Below are positions 45,601 to 53,382 of a DNA stretch of 64,000 nucleotides, piece after piece; position 1 is the first letter of the stretch; every line of letters starts with the position of its first letter. The notes under the pieces are model-generated. The model saw only the letters and a list, made by a program, of their open reading frames with translations, made no database searches and was not told the DNA's origin. The stretch spans positions 1 through 64,000 of the forward strand of contig CAILLA010000276.1 in the NCBI GenBank assembly GCA_903834925.1, given 5' to 3'. The position numbers and the translations under genes are program-made. Source of the DNA: an uncultured Schlesneria sp. (GTDB lineage: Bacteria > Planctomycetota > Planctomycetia > Planctomycetales > Planctomycetaceae).

Positions 45601-48104
45601 AGACTAAGTCGCGCTCGCCGTTGAAATTCTGTATCCGGCGTTTTGGCCTCTTCGACACTTTTCAGGCAATCAGGCAATCGACCAAGTTCGCGTGCTGCTT
45701 CCAGCCAATCGAAAACCGGTGACACGATCTGTCCACCGTATTCGGGATGATCGATTCCCGGTTCATAAGCGATTTTCGCCGGCTGGGTTTGCGTGAAATC
45801 ACCCGTCATGCGAAATCCCGGATGATCCGGCCCGGGCAGCACCCATCTCGAAAGAAACTCGAATCGATCGCCGACCGGCATTGTGAACGCCTTGCGACGA
45901 ACGGCAAACACATTCTGTGCCAGAAGATCTTCGTGAAAAATCCAGTTCAGGTAGTGTCGCTGACTGGTGGTCGTCGGGTTGCCTTCGGTCACGGCCGGGT
46001 TGTCGAGAAACTCTTGCGGCAGTGTTTCCGGCCAGTCGCCCGATAATTCGACGTTGCGGACCTTCACATTCGCTTTCGTCCCGTGGCGATAGAGTCCAAA
46101 CCGGTGATCGCCAACCCAATCGACCGGTCGCTCGTAGACGACGACCTCATTCAGCCACAGCGTGACAGTCTGGTCCGTGCGTTTGATGGAAAGGCGATTC
46201 CAATCTCTCGACTTCAGGGGCAACGGTCGCGGACCTCGCCGACAGAGCGGCTCCACAACCGAATTCTCCGATGCAAGCGAAGTCCATTCGTCACCATCGG
46301 TGATCCAATGGATGCGGACACCATCCGGCTGAAGCAGGAATCCGACCCGGCCCAGAGCCGGATGAACTTCACTGACTCCCGGGTCGTAGAAGAACTCGTA
46401 ATTGACGGCCTCAAAATTGAGAAGAGGCCGATCGTACGACAGCAGGCTTTGTGCGAGCCTGTTTTTCGCGAACCCTTCCGCTTCCTGCCGTTCCGATTGG
46501 TCACGAGACGACTGAATTACACCTTGGGAAACAGTCCAGTCTGACTCGAGCAGTGCGTTGAATGAAGGCTCGCCACCCCACGCTTGCGGTTGCCAACTTC
46601 GCAGTGCGTCACTCAGTCGAACGGAGCGAGGGATGACGGGATGACCCGTTACCCGAAAATTGCGAAACAGCGGCCTGGCGTCACCTCGACTTGCCAGCCC
46701 GATCCACGGACCAGCCAGCATTCCATTCGATTCGGCCCACATCGGATGCTGGTTGACAGACATCGTCGTGGTGTTCGACATCGTTGCGATTGACATTCGG
46801 TTGTATGTCGGTGCATCGGCCCTATGTGCGACGGAGATGGGGCGAGTTCCAACAATGATTCCGCCGACATCCTGAACTTTCAATGCGCCGTTGCTTCCAT
46901 CTGTCTGGAAGTAAAGTCCGTCATAGCGCAATGATCCGTTCGTCTCGGATTGAGCATCCAGCTGCGTTTCGCACTCGAACCCGAAATCTCCGGTCAACGG
47001 ATAACGAAGGATCAACGTGTCATTGACCGAACCTGACAAATGGAGAATCTGATCTTCATGGGCAAGCCATGCAGCGTCCTTAAGTCCAGGTGAATTCGAT
47101 TCCCGCAAGTCGCGTGCAATCGGTACCCAGTACTTCAATCGCATCGCAAGAACGTCTACCGCGTCGGACGCGCCCGGGTCACTATGCGCGATCAAGCACG
47201 CCGTCGCATGGGCCTGCCTGAGAAACGGTCGGATTGCCGTCGCAGGGCGACCTTGAGTGCCAGTCAGCAAGACACCGAGCAGTAGTTCTCCGAGCGGGCA
47301 AAGCTCTCGATGATTCAGGCTGGACACAGCCAATAGGAGATCGCCTGCGTCGATTTTAGCGGGACCCGGCCCAGTCTGTTTCTCCTCTCCCTTAAGACGA
47401 GCGATCCGTTCAGAAAGCTGTCTAGACACACTCGACACGTCGCCGCGATCATCCACAATCCGCGCCAGCGACAGCAGTCGATCGGCTCCCGGAACTTTCT
47501 GTTCAACCAGGGGCATCAAGTCCGCAACCAAACGCTTCAGCTTACCTGACTTTTGAGCCGCAACGACGAGCAACCATTCGCTACTAAAGATCCCTCGAAC
47601 GCCACCAATCGAACTCACAGAAAAGGAATTAGCGCGGGTTCGCTCGCCCAATGCGCGAGCGAACTCCGCCGGTGGCGCAAACGTTGGAACCAATGCCGTC
47701 AGATGCCGAAGTTTTTTCGGTGCCGGACCGGGTATCGTCCATTTATGCAACAGATCGAACTGTGTTTCGTGATCGAGTTGAGTGAGCACCCGGTTCAAAC
47801 CCGCATACACCTGAGCCAGCGGATCGTTTTCGACCAAAGAGATCGGCAACGTCCATTCGGCAGGAACCTCCAGGATTTTCAGTACCTGCTCCAGGTTTCC
47901 CTCCTTGAGTTGTTGGAGCGCCGATTGACGAATCTCATCTTGAATGTCTTTTTCCGATTCCCCAGCCGGGTTACCAACGGCCTGAACAGCGACCTGACCC
48001 TCGGCCGTAACAGAAAATATGGCCAACGAACAAATCAACGCAAAAATGCTGAACCGAAGGCGCGAGCCACAACCAATCCCCGGTGTGCCGTTCTGCCACT
48101 TCAT
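42645..48104 (-). CDS. Giant secreted DUF1583/TolB-propeller protein, 1,819 aa
   Basis: Start ATG 48104 with AAGGGCG upstream; signal peptide LRFSIFALICSLAIFSVTAEG. It is colinear with the protein at 32924-38290: shared PTFAPPAEFARALGER, WLAHEDQILHLSGSVNDTL, SYDRPLLNFEAVNYEFFYDPG, GDHRFGLYRHGTKANVKVRN, LDRLAFILHPSGVREHWIGD and WGAQWSPDGTWIAIADGD. Jelly-roll (LamG/DUF1080-like) segments are followed by a C-terminal propeller. It is in one transcription unit with the DUF1559 gene (1-nt overlap), hinting that both act at the cell surface. Exact role unknown. Confidence 0.78.
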   Translation of the reverse strand: MKWQNGTPGIGCGSRLRFSIFALICSLAIFSVTAEGQVAVQAVGNPAGESEKDIQDEIRQSALQQLKEGNLEQVLKILEVPAEWTLPISLVENDPLAQVYAGLNRVLTQLDHETQFDLLHKWTIPGPAPKKLRHLTALVPTFAPPAEFARALGERTRANSFSVSSIGGVRGIFSSEWLLVVAAQKSGKLKRLVADLMPLVEQKVPGADRLLSLARIVDDRGDVSSVSRQLSERIARLKGEEKQTGPGPAKIDAGDLLLAVSSLNHRELCPLGELLLGVLLTGTQGRPATAIRPFLRQAHATACLIAHSDPGASDAVDVLAMRLKYWVPIARDLRESNSPGLKDAAWLAHEDQILHLSGSVNDTLILRYPLTGDFGFECETQLDAQSETNGSLRYDGLYFQTDGSNGALKVQDVGGIIVGTRPISVAHRADAPTYNRMSIATMSNTTTMSVNQHPMWAESNGMLAGPWIGLASRGDARPLFRNFRVTGHPVIPRSVRLSDALRSWQPQAWGGEPSFNALLESDWTVSQGVIQSSRDQSERQEAEGFAKNRLAQSLLSYDRPLLNFEAVNYEFFYDPGVSEVHPALGRVGFLLQPDGVRIHWITDGDEWTSLASENSVVEPLCRRGPRPLPLKSRDWNRLSIKRTDQTVTLWLNEVVVYERPVDWVGDHRFGLYRHGTKANVKVRNVELSGDWPETLPQEFLDNPAVTEGNPTTTSQRHYLNWIFHEDLLAQNVFAVRRKAFTMPVGDRFEFLSRWVLPGPDHPGFRMTGDFTQTQPAKIAYEPGIDHPEYGGQIVSPVFDWLEAARELGRLPDCLKSVEEAKTPDTEFQRRARLSLLLLLNLELGNEQAATENFDGLYEMLRTPTGEEQWPEALVIDRSVRRFATNAVVAKHIADIRTLKAQQAQPWRNSLWESQLASLFARSQPLKTNETGIGGETSTFKDWIPVTAATSTSRGRGHPVARWFLSEHKAIKRASHDQDFLFYRSPLRGNFEIECDLIDSAQVMIGGSYIGVRPDRKTLDIGSFRAMAAGEPIEPQFSHFWPSARYRAVIRDGSRSISINGRPVKSEKLPENSDPWLAIRCAGRAQGGVQDFRITGHPQVLEAVPLSNSRELTGWIAYHDDRVLHESSGWTHIDDAESNGWIVGHPNPAAAGMSIESLLRYQRPLVEDGSIVYEFYYTPEGFETHPALDRLAFILHPSGVREHWIGDGRDDRTDLDPQNEVDVPACRRGPPELPLVTRAWNQLRLSIQGTTVTIELNGRLVYERNLEPTNQRTLGLFHFSGNSTARVRKAVMQGSWPRTIPQVSAQELADDTTDKLDQELAGLSSVFSHDFQKDGNPEQYFISPLPNPTLRIISVPQGIQASQRAVGTHTGFNIIPRFSLCGDFDIEARFTGARFEGSGDAGVMLNATTDETIRHEYRALRMKTTSGNQDLQSSLGVIRPGTGAQYVADTRSFEALRGRIRLARRGQRVYYLFAENDSDHFFLFGSEPSSDADTAIHGIFLHSFCNGVSISQVTWTKLILRAERIKWYSPTVPPSQDYLSVMQADGKGLRIVAAPKSVGFANVSSPEWSSDQRRIVMEMSNGSQGTSHVFVVNADGTQLKDLGAGCMPSFSGDGTRIVCSVPGKGIVTMQSDGSAREVISAKGWGAQWSPDGTWIAIADGDNITLLDVNSRKTRQLLSGDAASRYRSIVNPAWSHDSRSITFKGHRKEIVREELSLIPVDPAGELKVLHPNAHAVFPDITYSPDNQQVLVGITGVASHVTKLYTLNGKGPAAPIFDATLSAHKITGYGWSHDGKMIAITSHWSAPYVEWADGPISNKESR

Positions 48105-48664
48105 GTCAATCGCCCTTATTAACTTTGACTCAGTCGTGAGAGCTTAGTCGCTGCTCGACAAAATTTCCTTCACGACTTTACCCTTTTGGAAAGCACCTTT
48201 TCCGAGCCTGTGCAACACAGAATACGCCAATCAAGGACAATTGAGGTTTCCAATATCCGATTACCACGGGAATCATTGAAGAAGCGCGCCGACATCTTGT
48301 GAAAGGCCGGCTTGAACACTGTGGGATGAAATGGGTGGTCGAAAAGGCTTAAGCCATGCTGACGCTGCGATCAATCAAGGCATCTAAGTCGTTGGGAACA
48401 ATTCATCAAATCTCGAAACCCGGCCTTCCAAATGGCGGGATGAACCTCCGGATCCCCGGTTGCAGAATGAAGCGTGAAGGCAAGTTTGCATCAATTCTTA
48501 ACCATGTGCGGCCCTAAATCAGGAGTGAGTGAAAGCCCTTGCTTTCACGCCGCACTGCCGTCAGTTTTGAAATGTGGTAGAAAACGTGGTAGCAGGTCGT
48601 TTTTTACCGTCGTTTCGCTGCCTTGCAGGAAATCGCAAACAATCATTCAGCTGGAGTTTATGTC
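48105..48664. other. Intergenic region left of the integrated element
   Basis: No gene recognised. A small GTGAAAGC/GCTTTCAC hairpin lies at about 48,527-48,546. This is the original downstream flank of the tRNA-Pro gene before the element inserted. Confidence 0.5.
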
Positions 48665-48711
48665 AAATCGGGATGACAGGATTTGAACCTGCGACATCTA
48701 CGTCCCGAACG
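48665..48711. repeat. Left attachment repeat (tRNA-Pro fragment)
   Basis: The segment TCGGGATGACAGGATTTGAA and what follows copies the 3' end of the tRNA at 53192-53266 up to the anticodon stem. The single difference is A at 48696 against C at 53220. Beyond 48711 the match stops. Confidence 0.92.
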
Positions 48712-48749
48712 GGTGTTCTATCTTGCTTTCAGCTTGTTTTGTGCATATA

Positions 48750-48802
48750 ACTGGACGGAAACACCGATTTACACCCTATTCCGTCCAATTTTCCGTCCAA
48801 AA
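48750..48802. promoter_or_regulatory. Candidate integrase arm-binding repeats, left
   Basis: Two CCGTCCAA repeats spaced by TTTT (48781-48800) plus an inverted TGGACGGA nearby lie between the left attachment repeat and the recombinase start. A matching CCGTCCAA pair lies inside the right end (53130-53150). Their positions suit arm-type sites. Confidence 0.5.
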
Positions 48803-48814
48803 ACAGGCTTTGCG

Positions 48815-50290
48815 ATGCCCAGAAAATACATAATGTCTTGGGAAGGCTCACCAGCGTTCCGATGGAAGAAAGAATTTGAGAAAAAAATCTACAGAGTGTC
48901 GTGCAGGGAACTCGGATTTTCTGAAAAATTTTGGCTGAAAGATGAGACATACCAAGCCGCAAACGCATGGTGGCTAAAAAAATATGCTGAACTTGTTCAT
49001 TCGGAAAAATGGCATCCCCATGAGGACGCCATAAACGCTCTCAAATCAAAAGTTGATACCGCCGCCAAACTTGGGCTTCACGATGAAGTTGAAAGTCTTC
49101 TGGAGCAAATTGAAGCCCTTAAAGGACTGCCCGCAGATGAACCACCATGTCTGGAAGACGACACTGTTCAGCTTATTGAAGACTTGAAACTGTTCGACAT
49201 TCAAGTCCCTCCTGACATCGATCCAATCGTTGCTGAAAACATTTTTGGGAAGGGAAGAATTTGGGGCGACCGAAAGTCAAGACTCGCCAAAGTTCCAACA
49301 ACTTCGACTGCACAACATCATGCCGATAAGTTTCTTGACTTCCATCGCAATCAAACAAAATCGAACAACAAAAGCACTGGGCGTTTTGGAGTTCTTCGGA
49401 ATGGAATTCAAAATTTTCTGAATTGGTTCGGTCCATCACGAGCATTGAAGGAAATTTCAGAAACCGATGTCTCTGGGTATTACGGTCATCTGATGCAGCG
49501 ATACGGAAAAGGGGGGAGAGGCAATTCTGGAAACACCCTTTGGGACCATTTTCAGGTTTTCAAACAGTTCATTTCTTCTGCGGCGGAAGAATCACCAGAA
49601 GTTCCATTACCAAAGAATTTGCGTTCCGAAAAATTCCAAATTCCTAAAAGTCGTCGAGAACCCAATCCCTTCACAAAAGAAGAATTTGAATTGATTTTGA
49701 CGCATTCAAATGAGCGTCTTCGGGCACATCTGATGCTGATGTTGAACTGCGGAATGTATCAAGGGGATGTTGCCGAGTTGGTGGCCGAAGAAGTTGATTT
49801 GGCTTCTGGTCGCATCGTTCGTATTCGTAGTAAAAAACAAAAACTTCAGTCGAAGAAATCCAAGAGTTCGCCAATTAAAACGAATTGGCTTCTTTGGGAT
49901 GAGACGGTGAATTTGCTGAATGAACAAGGCAACACGAAGGGGTTGGTCTTCTTGAATGAAGATGGGAACCCGCTCGTTCGTGGTGCCATCGGCGATGATG
50001 GCAATGAAGACCGTCAGGACAACATCCGTTCTGCGTATTGTCGTGTCATTCGTAAATTGAAGGCGAAGGGATTGTTGCCAAAAATATGGAACAAAACACT
50101 CAAGCAACTTCGCAAAACTGGTGCAAATGTTCTTGAAAAATCAGAGGCTCATGCCGAATTCTACACGATGTTTTTGGACCATTCAGCAGTTGCCAAGCAG
50201 CATTACCTTAAAAGTGGAGAACCAGTTCCTCGGTTCGATGCTGCCATCAAATTCTTCGGTGAAATTTTTGGCTTTTCGACGACACGATGA
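48815..50290 (+). CDS. Tyrosine recombinase (integrase), atypical
   Basis: I start at ATG 48815 (MPRKYIMSWE); the longer frame begins inside the attachment repeat and is unlikely. The N-terminal ~200 residues have coiled and SAM-like DNA-binding parts. The catalytic domain begins near NPFTKEEFELIL. The C-terminal motifs are LKQLRKTGAN (the H/K-x-x-R box), FLDHSAVAKQHYL (the box ending in the Tyr nucleophile). The first catalytic Arg expected in the helix after LMLMLNCGM is replaced (MYQGDVAEL), as I recall for a planctomycete integrase subfamily. It should excise and insert this element at tRNA-Pro. Confidence 0.85.
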   Translation: MPRKYIMSWEGSPAFRWKKEFEKKIYRVSCRELGFSEKFWLKDETYQAANAWWLKKYAELVHSEKWHPHEDAINALKSKVDTAAKLGLHDEVESLLEQIEALKGLPADEPPCLEDDTVQLIEDLKLFDIQVPPDIDPIVAENIFGKGRIWGDRKSRLAKVPTTSTAQHHADKFLDFHRNQTKSNNKSTGRFGVLRNGIQNFLNWFGPSRALKEISETDVSGYYGHLMQRYGKGGRGNSGNTLWDHFQVFKQFISSAAEESPEVPLPKNLRSEKFQIPKSRREPNPFTKEEFELILTHSNERLRAHLMLMLNCGMYQGDVAELVAEEVDLASGRIVRIRSKKQKLQSKKSKSSPIKTNWLLWDETVNLLNEQGNTKGLVFLNEDGNPLVRGAIGDDGNEDRQDNIRSAYCRVIRKLKAKGLLPKIWNKTLKQLRKTGANVLEKSEAHAEFYTMFLDHSAVAKQHYLKSGEPVPRFDAAIKFFGEIFGFSTTR

Positions 50291-50302
50291 GGCGATTGAT
50301 CA

Positions 50303-50785
50303 TCAGATTTCCCCAAAATCACTCGCTGTCGTTTCCATGCCTCGAACGGTCATTGTCGGCGTCTTTATGTTCGCCGACCGTGGAGCGATGACCAGCAGAT
50401 AAGCTGAAAGCAGAGTCAGTGGCATGGCGATGAACCAATATGGGACTCGATAAAACGTTGTCTTAACAACGCCCACGATTCCGCCCGTCTTGCTTGAAAA
50501 AAGATTTGTTTCATCGCCGCCCGCACCGAATCCAAATCCCCACTTATCATAGTCGAATAGTGGGTCAAAATCCTCCCAAGACGTGAATGAGATTGATCTG
50601 TTCGCATTTTTGCTGAGTGTTCTTTGCCAAAACAGACCACCACTTACGGAAAAAAAATCATCATTCAGAATATGAATCCCATCAGCGACCACGAAGCTTC
50701 TGACCCACCCCCCCATGAAAACCAAGGCCAGTATCAAAACGACCACCCCGATTTTTCGCTGCCATCTGTGGAAGAAGTCGCCCAT
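50303..50785 (-). CDS. Small membrane protein, 160 aa
   Basis: From ATG 50785 (MGDFFHRWQRK) it has a basic start and a membrane helix (IGVVVLILALVFMGGWVRSF), a ~75-residue polar domain, and a second helix near the C terminus (YWFIAMPLTLLSAYLLVIA). The frame is open to GTG 50941, but the shorter form gives the usual topology; I recall similar N termini in many planctomycete proteins. It is convergent with the integrase, 12 bases apart. Function unknown. Confidence 0.6.
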   Translation of the reverse strand: MGDFFHRWQRKIGVVVLILALVFMGGWVRSFVVADGIHILNDDFFSVSGGLFWQRTLSKNANRSISFTSWEDFDPLFDYDKWGFGFGAGGDETNLFSSKTGGIVGVVKTTFYRVPYWFIAMPLTLLSAYLLVIAPRSANIKTPTMTVRGMETTASDFGEI

Positions 50786-51084
50786 GATTCCGTTGGTCCC
50801 GATGAGTTCGTAGCGATGACATATGTCGAAAGTGTCGTCTGATGAGAATGCAGGATACAAAAACGAATTCTTCTGGTCGATGTCTTCTGTCGGTTGTTGG
50901 ACTTCAGGGTTCGCCCCAAAGTGTAAACGGTCATCATGCACTCATTTTCAATACTCCAAATGACGATTTTTAACGACTTGCGTCGAATAACAAATGGAAA
51001 TCATGATGTTTCATTCACAGTTTACACTTCTGTTGGACGATGTTAAAATCGCTCTCTGTCAATCATCAACCGAAGGCGACCATC

Positions 51085-51696
51085 ATGAACAAGCACATCG
51101 CAATTTACGTGAGAGTGAGTAGCAAATCACAAGACCAACGGTCTCAAATCATCGACCTTGAAAAATGGGCAAGCACCCAAGATGGTGAGATTGTCTGGTA
51201 TCGAGACAAATTCAGTGGCAAGACAATGGACCGTCCATCATGGAATAAACTGGTGATGGCGATGGAGTCAGGCAATGTGTCTAAAGTGGTTTGCTGGCGA
51301 CTCGACAGATTGGGGCGAACAGCGAAAGGACTCACCGCTCTTTTCGATGATTTGATTGCCAAAAAAATTGGCTTGTTCAGCTTGAGAGATTGTCTCGACC
51401 TTTCAACACCTGCTGGTCGTTTGATGGCAAATGTTTTGGCATCTGTTGCCGCTTATGAAACCGAAGTTCGTGCCGAACGAGTCCTTGCTGGTCAAGCCGT
51501 GGCACGAGCGAACGGTAAAACTTGGGGTGGCTCAAAAGCGGGTAGGCAAATCACCGTGTCGGACGAACAGAAATCCCAAGTTCTTTCGATGCAAGGTGAA
51601 AAAATTGCAAAAATCGCTCGCACCGTTGGCTTAACAAGACCGACCGTGTATCGACTCATTCGACAATCACAGTCATCATCACTGTCGCTGAAATAA
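51085..51696 (+). CDS. Serine recombinase (resolvase/invertase family)
   Basis: 203 residues from ATG 51085 (GAAGG upstream). The resolvase core is clear: IAIYVRVSSKSQDQ with the catalytic Ser (YVRVSS), DKFSGKTMDRPSW, CWRLDRLGRTAKG, STPAGRLMANVLASVAAYE. A C-terminal helix-turn-helix follows (KIAKIARTVGLTRPTVYRLI). It may resolve dimers of the circular element or invert DNA; it is the second recombinase in this 4.5-kb element. It is transcribed divergently from the membrane protein. Confidence 0.92.
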   Translation: MNKHIAIYVRVSSKSQDQRSQIIDLEKWASTQDGEIVWYRDKFSGKTMDRPSWNKLVMAMESGNVSKVVCWRLDRLGRTAKGLTALFDDLIAKKIGLFSLRDCLDLSTPAGRLMANVLASVAAYETEVRAERVLAGQAVARANGKTWGGSKAGRQITVSDEQKSQVLSMQGEKIAKIARTVGLTRPTVYRLIRQSQSSSLSLK

Positions 51697-51873
51697 ACCA
51701 AATTTCGGTGGGGTTGGTGCAACTGGCACAATCGGCTTCGACAATGTTGAGACCGATTTTTTCTTTTTTGGTAGCGTTGGCGGTGGTGGCAATCGGCTCA
51801 ATCCAACAACTGCATTTTTGTCATTGAGCCAAAGCCCCTCTTTGATTTGCACGAATTCTGAAAACTTCATCAT
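51679..51873 (-). CDS. Possible small protein MMKFSEFVQ..., 64 aa
   Basis: From ATG 51873 the frame reads MMKFSEFVQIKEGLWLNDKN and continues AVVGLSRLPPPPTLPKKKKS. The N-terminal part resembles short planctomycete proteins I remember with the EGLWLNDKNAV motif. The C terminus is Pro/Lys-rich and overlaps the end of the serine recombinase gene on the other strand by 18 bases. No strong ribosome binding site is seen, so it is only a candidate. Confidence 0.4.
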   Translation of the reverse strand: MMKFSEFVQIKEGLWLNDKNAVVGLSRLPPPPTLPKKKKSVSTLSKPIVPVAPTPPKFGLFQRQ

Positions 51874-51910
51874 GATGAAGTTATTTATGATTGTCGTTGA
51901 ATAAAAAGAA

Positions 51911-51957
51911 ACCCGACGTAGCCGCATGGCAGGCGGGGGCAGGAGTCCCGTTTTTTT
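51911..51957 (+). terminator. Candidate hairpin/terminator in the element
   Basis: GC-rich stretch in AT-rich surroundings: CCCGACGTAGCCGCATGGCA followed by CGGG...CCCG and seven T residues on the + strand. It could end the serine recombinase transcript, or be a structured replication origin. Confidence 0.4.
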
Positions 51958-52064
51958 ACGGACATCCAAATAATTGTTGTATTCTTAACTTTGCAACAAA
52001 GACCGACTTGGCCGTAGCACTCCAAACATTCCAGCAGCACTCCTACAATGAACCTTAAAACGCT

Positions 52065-52892
52065 TCAAACAGAGGATTTAAGCTCTGAACGGTCTTCTTG
52101 CCCGAAAACCTGTTCAATCCAAAGTTGAGTGCTGGGTAAGTCCCAATAATAACCGAAACTTCGTTCGATTTGTTCCAATGGAACATACTCACAAACGAAA
52201 TCAAATGCGTGTTCGGCGAGTCGCCTGATATTCTTTTGTGTCAGCCCTTCTGCAATCCTTTTTTCTCTGGCAATGACATCTTTCCAAACAAAAGCACGGC
52301 TCTTAAACCAAAAATTTCCGATTGTCCCGACCTTGCGAATTCCAAGACCTGATTTGAATAATAATCGCTTCTTTCTGTACAAGTCGGCGACGTGAATTCC
52401 TGCCTTTGTGTCTCCTGATGTTTTCGCTTTCGTGATGTATCTGAGAAGTCGTCCATCCTTCTGGTCTACGGGCTTGAAGTTTTTGTGCCATCTTCCAAGT
52501 GCTCTGCTAGGAAGGGATTTTTCAATGATTTCTTCGAGTTCCACCCGTGAATGAAAGCTACTCAGCAAGAGGTGATAATGAACTTTGTTTGTTCGTGTCG
52601 GTTCACGAACCCAGAGTGCGACAATTCCATTTCTCTTGAGATTTCTGGCGGCTTTTTTCCACCAATCATTGATGGCTTTAGGTTGCATGACCACATCAAC
52701 ATAAATAGTCAGAAACCAAGTGTATCGCCGTCGTGTCAGTTCACGATTATGGGCAAGACATGTTGTCAGATTTTGAGCTTCATTGAGATACCCTTGAACT
52801 GTCTCAGTCCATGATTTCAGCTTGAAATTAGACGATTTTGTCCAAAGTGGTTTTTGTTGAAAGATTTTGTCATCAGGAATACTACAATACAT
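52065..52892 (-). CDS. HUH-type rolling-circle replication protein
   Basis: The three motifs of rolling-circle Rep proteins appear in order: TWFLTIYVD (motif 1), KVHYHLLLSS (His-hydrophobic-His, the metal-binding HUH motif 2) and LLRYITKAK (motif 3, Tyr with Lys three later, the likely nicking Tyr). The start is ATG 52892 (MYCSIPDDK), as AAGGA lies eight bases upstream; a TTG at 52922 would add ten residues. In a DNA element this small the likely job is to nick the origin and start replication of the excised circle. No helicase domain is present. Confidence 0.75.
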   Translation of the reverse strand: MYCSIPDDKIFQQKPLWTKSSNFKLKSWTETVQGYLNEAQNLTTCLAHNRELTRRRYTWFLTIYVDVVMQPKAINDWWKKAARNLKRNGIVALWVREPTRTNKVHYHLLLSSFHSRVELEEIIEKSLPSRALGRWHKNFKPVDQKDGRLLRYITKAKTSGDTKAGIHVADLYRKKRLLFKSGLGIRKVGTIGNFWFKSRAFVWKDVIAREKRIAEGLTQKNIRRLAEHAFDFVCEYVPLEQIERSFGYYWDLPSTQLWIEQVFGQEDRSELKSSV

Positions 52893-52923
52893 TACTGTCC
52901 TTTGAGGGGATGGTGATTTCAAG

Positions 52924-52952
52924 AGACCACGTTGCCCTAAACAACGTGGTCT
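52924..52952. promoter_or_regulatory. Hairpin upstream of the rep gene
   Basis: AGACCACGTTG and CAACGTGGTCT, perfect 11-bp arms around seven bases, 32 bases upstream of the rep start. It could be a nick-site hairpin (origin) or a transcription control element. Confidence 0.5.
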
Positions 52953-53042
52953 TCTCTATTGTAGTGTCGTGATTTAATTTTCCTTGTCGCACTTTGTCGT
53001 ATTCTTCCTTATTGTATATTAGATAGCCCTTCCAAGACCACG

Positions 53043-53076
53043 AAAAAGTCCCTGCGGGCATCATGCCTACAGGGAC
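53043..53076 (-). terminator. Rho-independent terminator
   Basis: On the minus strand GTCCCTG...CAGGGAC forms a stem with an inner GGCAT/ATGCC pairing, followed by TTTTT. It lies between the tRNA and rep genes. Confidence 0.65.
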
Positions 53077-53129
53077 TCGATTTTCTCTTGTTGGAACGCA
53101 CCGGGCATCACCCCGACCAGTCCAACAAA

Positions 53130-53151
53130 CCGTCCAAGTTTTCCGTCCAAA
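53130..53151. promoter_or_regulatory. Candidate integrase arm-binding repeats, right
   Basis: CCGTCCAA twice, spaced by GTTTT, mirroring the pair at 48781-48800 in the same orientation and close to the right attachment repeat. Confidence 0.5.
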
Positions 53152-53188
53152 TTTCGCTTGTCGCAAACCATTTTAGGATATGGACTTA

Positions 53189-53235
53189 AAATCGGGATGA
53201 CAGGATTTGAACCTGCGACCTCTACGTCCCGAACG
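53189..53235. repeat. Right attachment repeat (within tRNA-Pro)
   Basis: The 47-bp copy inside the intact tRNA gene, from just outside the tRNA 3' end to the anticodon stem. The inserted element restores the tRNA 3' half. Confidence 0.9.
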
Positions 53236-53266
53236 TAGCGCTCTAGCCAAGCTGAGCTACATCCCG
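53192..53266 (-). tRNA. tRNA-Pro (CGG)
   Basis: The minus strand folds as a full cloverleaf: acceptor CGGGATG/CATCCCG with discriminator A, D arm GCTC/GAGC, anticodon arm CTACG-TTCGGGA-CGTAG with anticodon CGG followed by G37, and T arm GCAGG-TTCAAAT-CCTGT. No CCA is encoded. C1-G72 pairing and G37 fit proline. Confidence 0.93.
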
Positions 53267-53382
53267 TTAATTTTCCCCACTCAATATAATCATGGGTGGG
53301 ATTGTCGCCAAGAGATTGATCGTTCATCATCTTCTGCTGTTCTGATTTTGCGACACACTCCAGACCGCTTCAAGATAGACGC

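Larger units (their letters stand above)
48665..53235. mobile_element. 4.5-kb integrative element in tRNA-Pro
   Basis: The element is bounded by a 47-bp direct repeat of the tRNA-Pro 3' half (48665-48711 and 53189-53235, one mismatch), which makes its unit length 4,524 bp. It is visibly richer in A and T than its surroundings. Gene order: tyrosine recombinase next to the left repeat, small membrane protein, serine recombinase, small unknown protein, HUH-type replication protein. It has no capsid, packaging or mobilisation gene that I recognise, so it could be an integrative plasmid, a mobilisable element or a phage satellite. Confidence 0.88.

Noticed and set aside
48668..48711. Second tRNA gene
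   Set aside because: Only the 3' half of the tRNA is present; it is the attachment-site copy, not a gene.
48683..48814. Longer integrase start
   Set aside because: It would begin within the tRNA-derived attachment repeat, and no binding site supports it.
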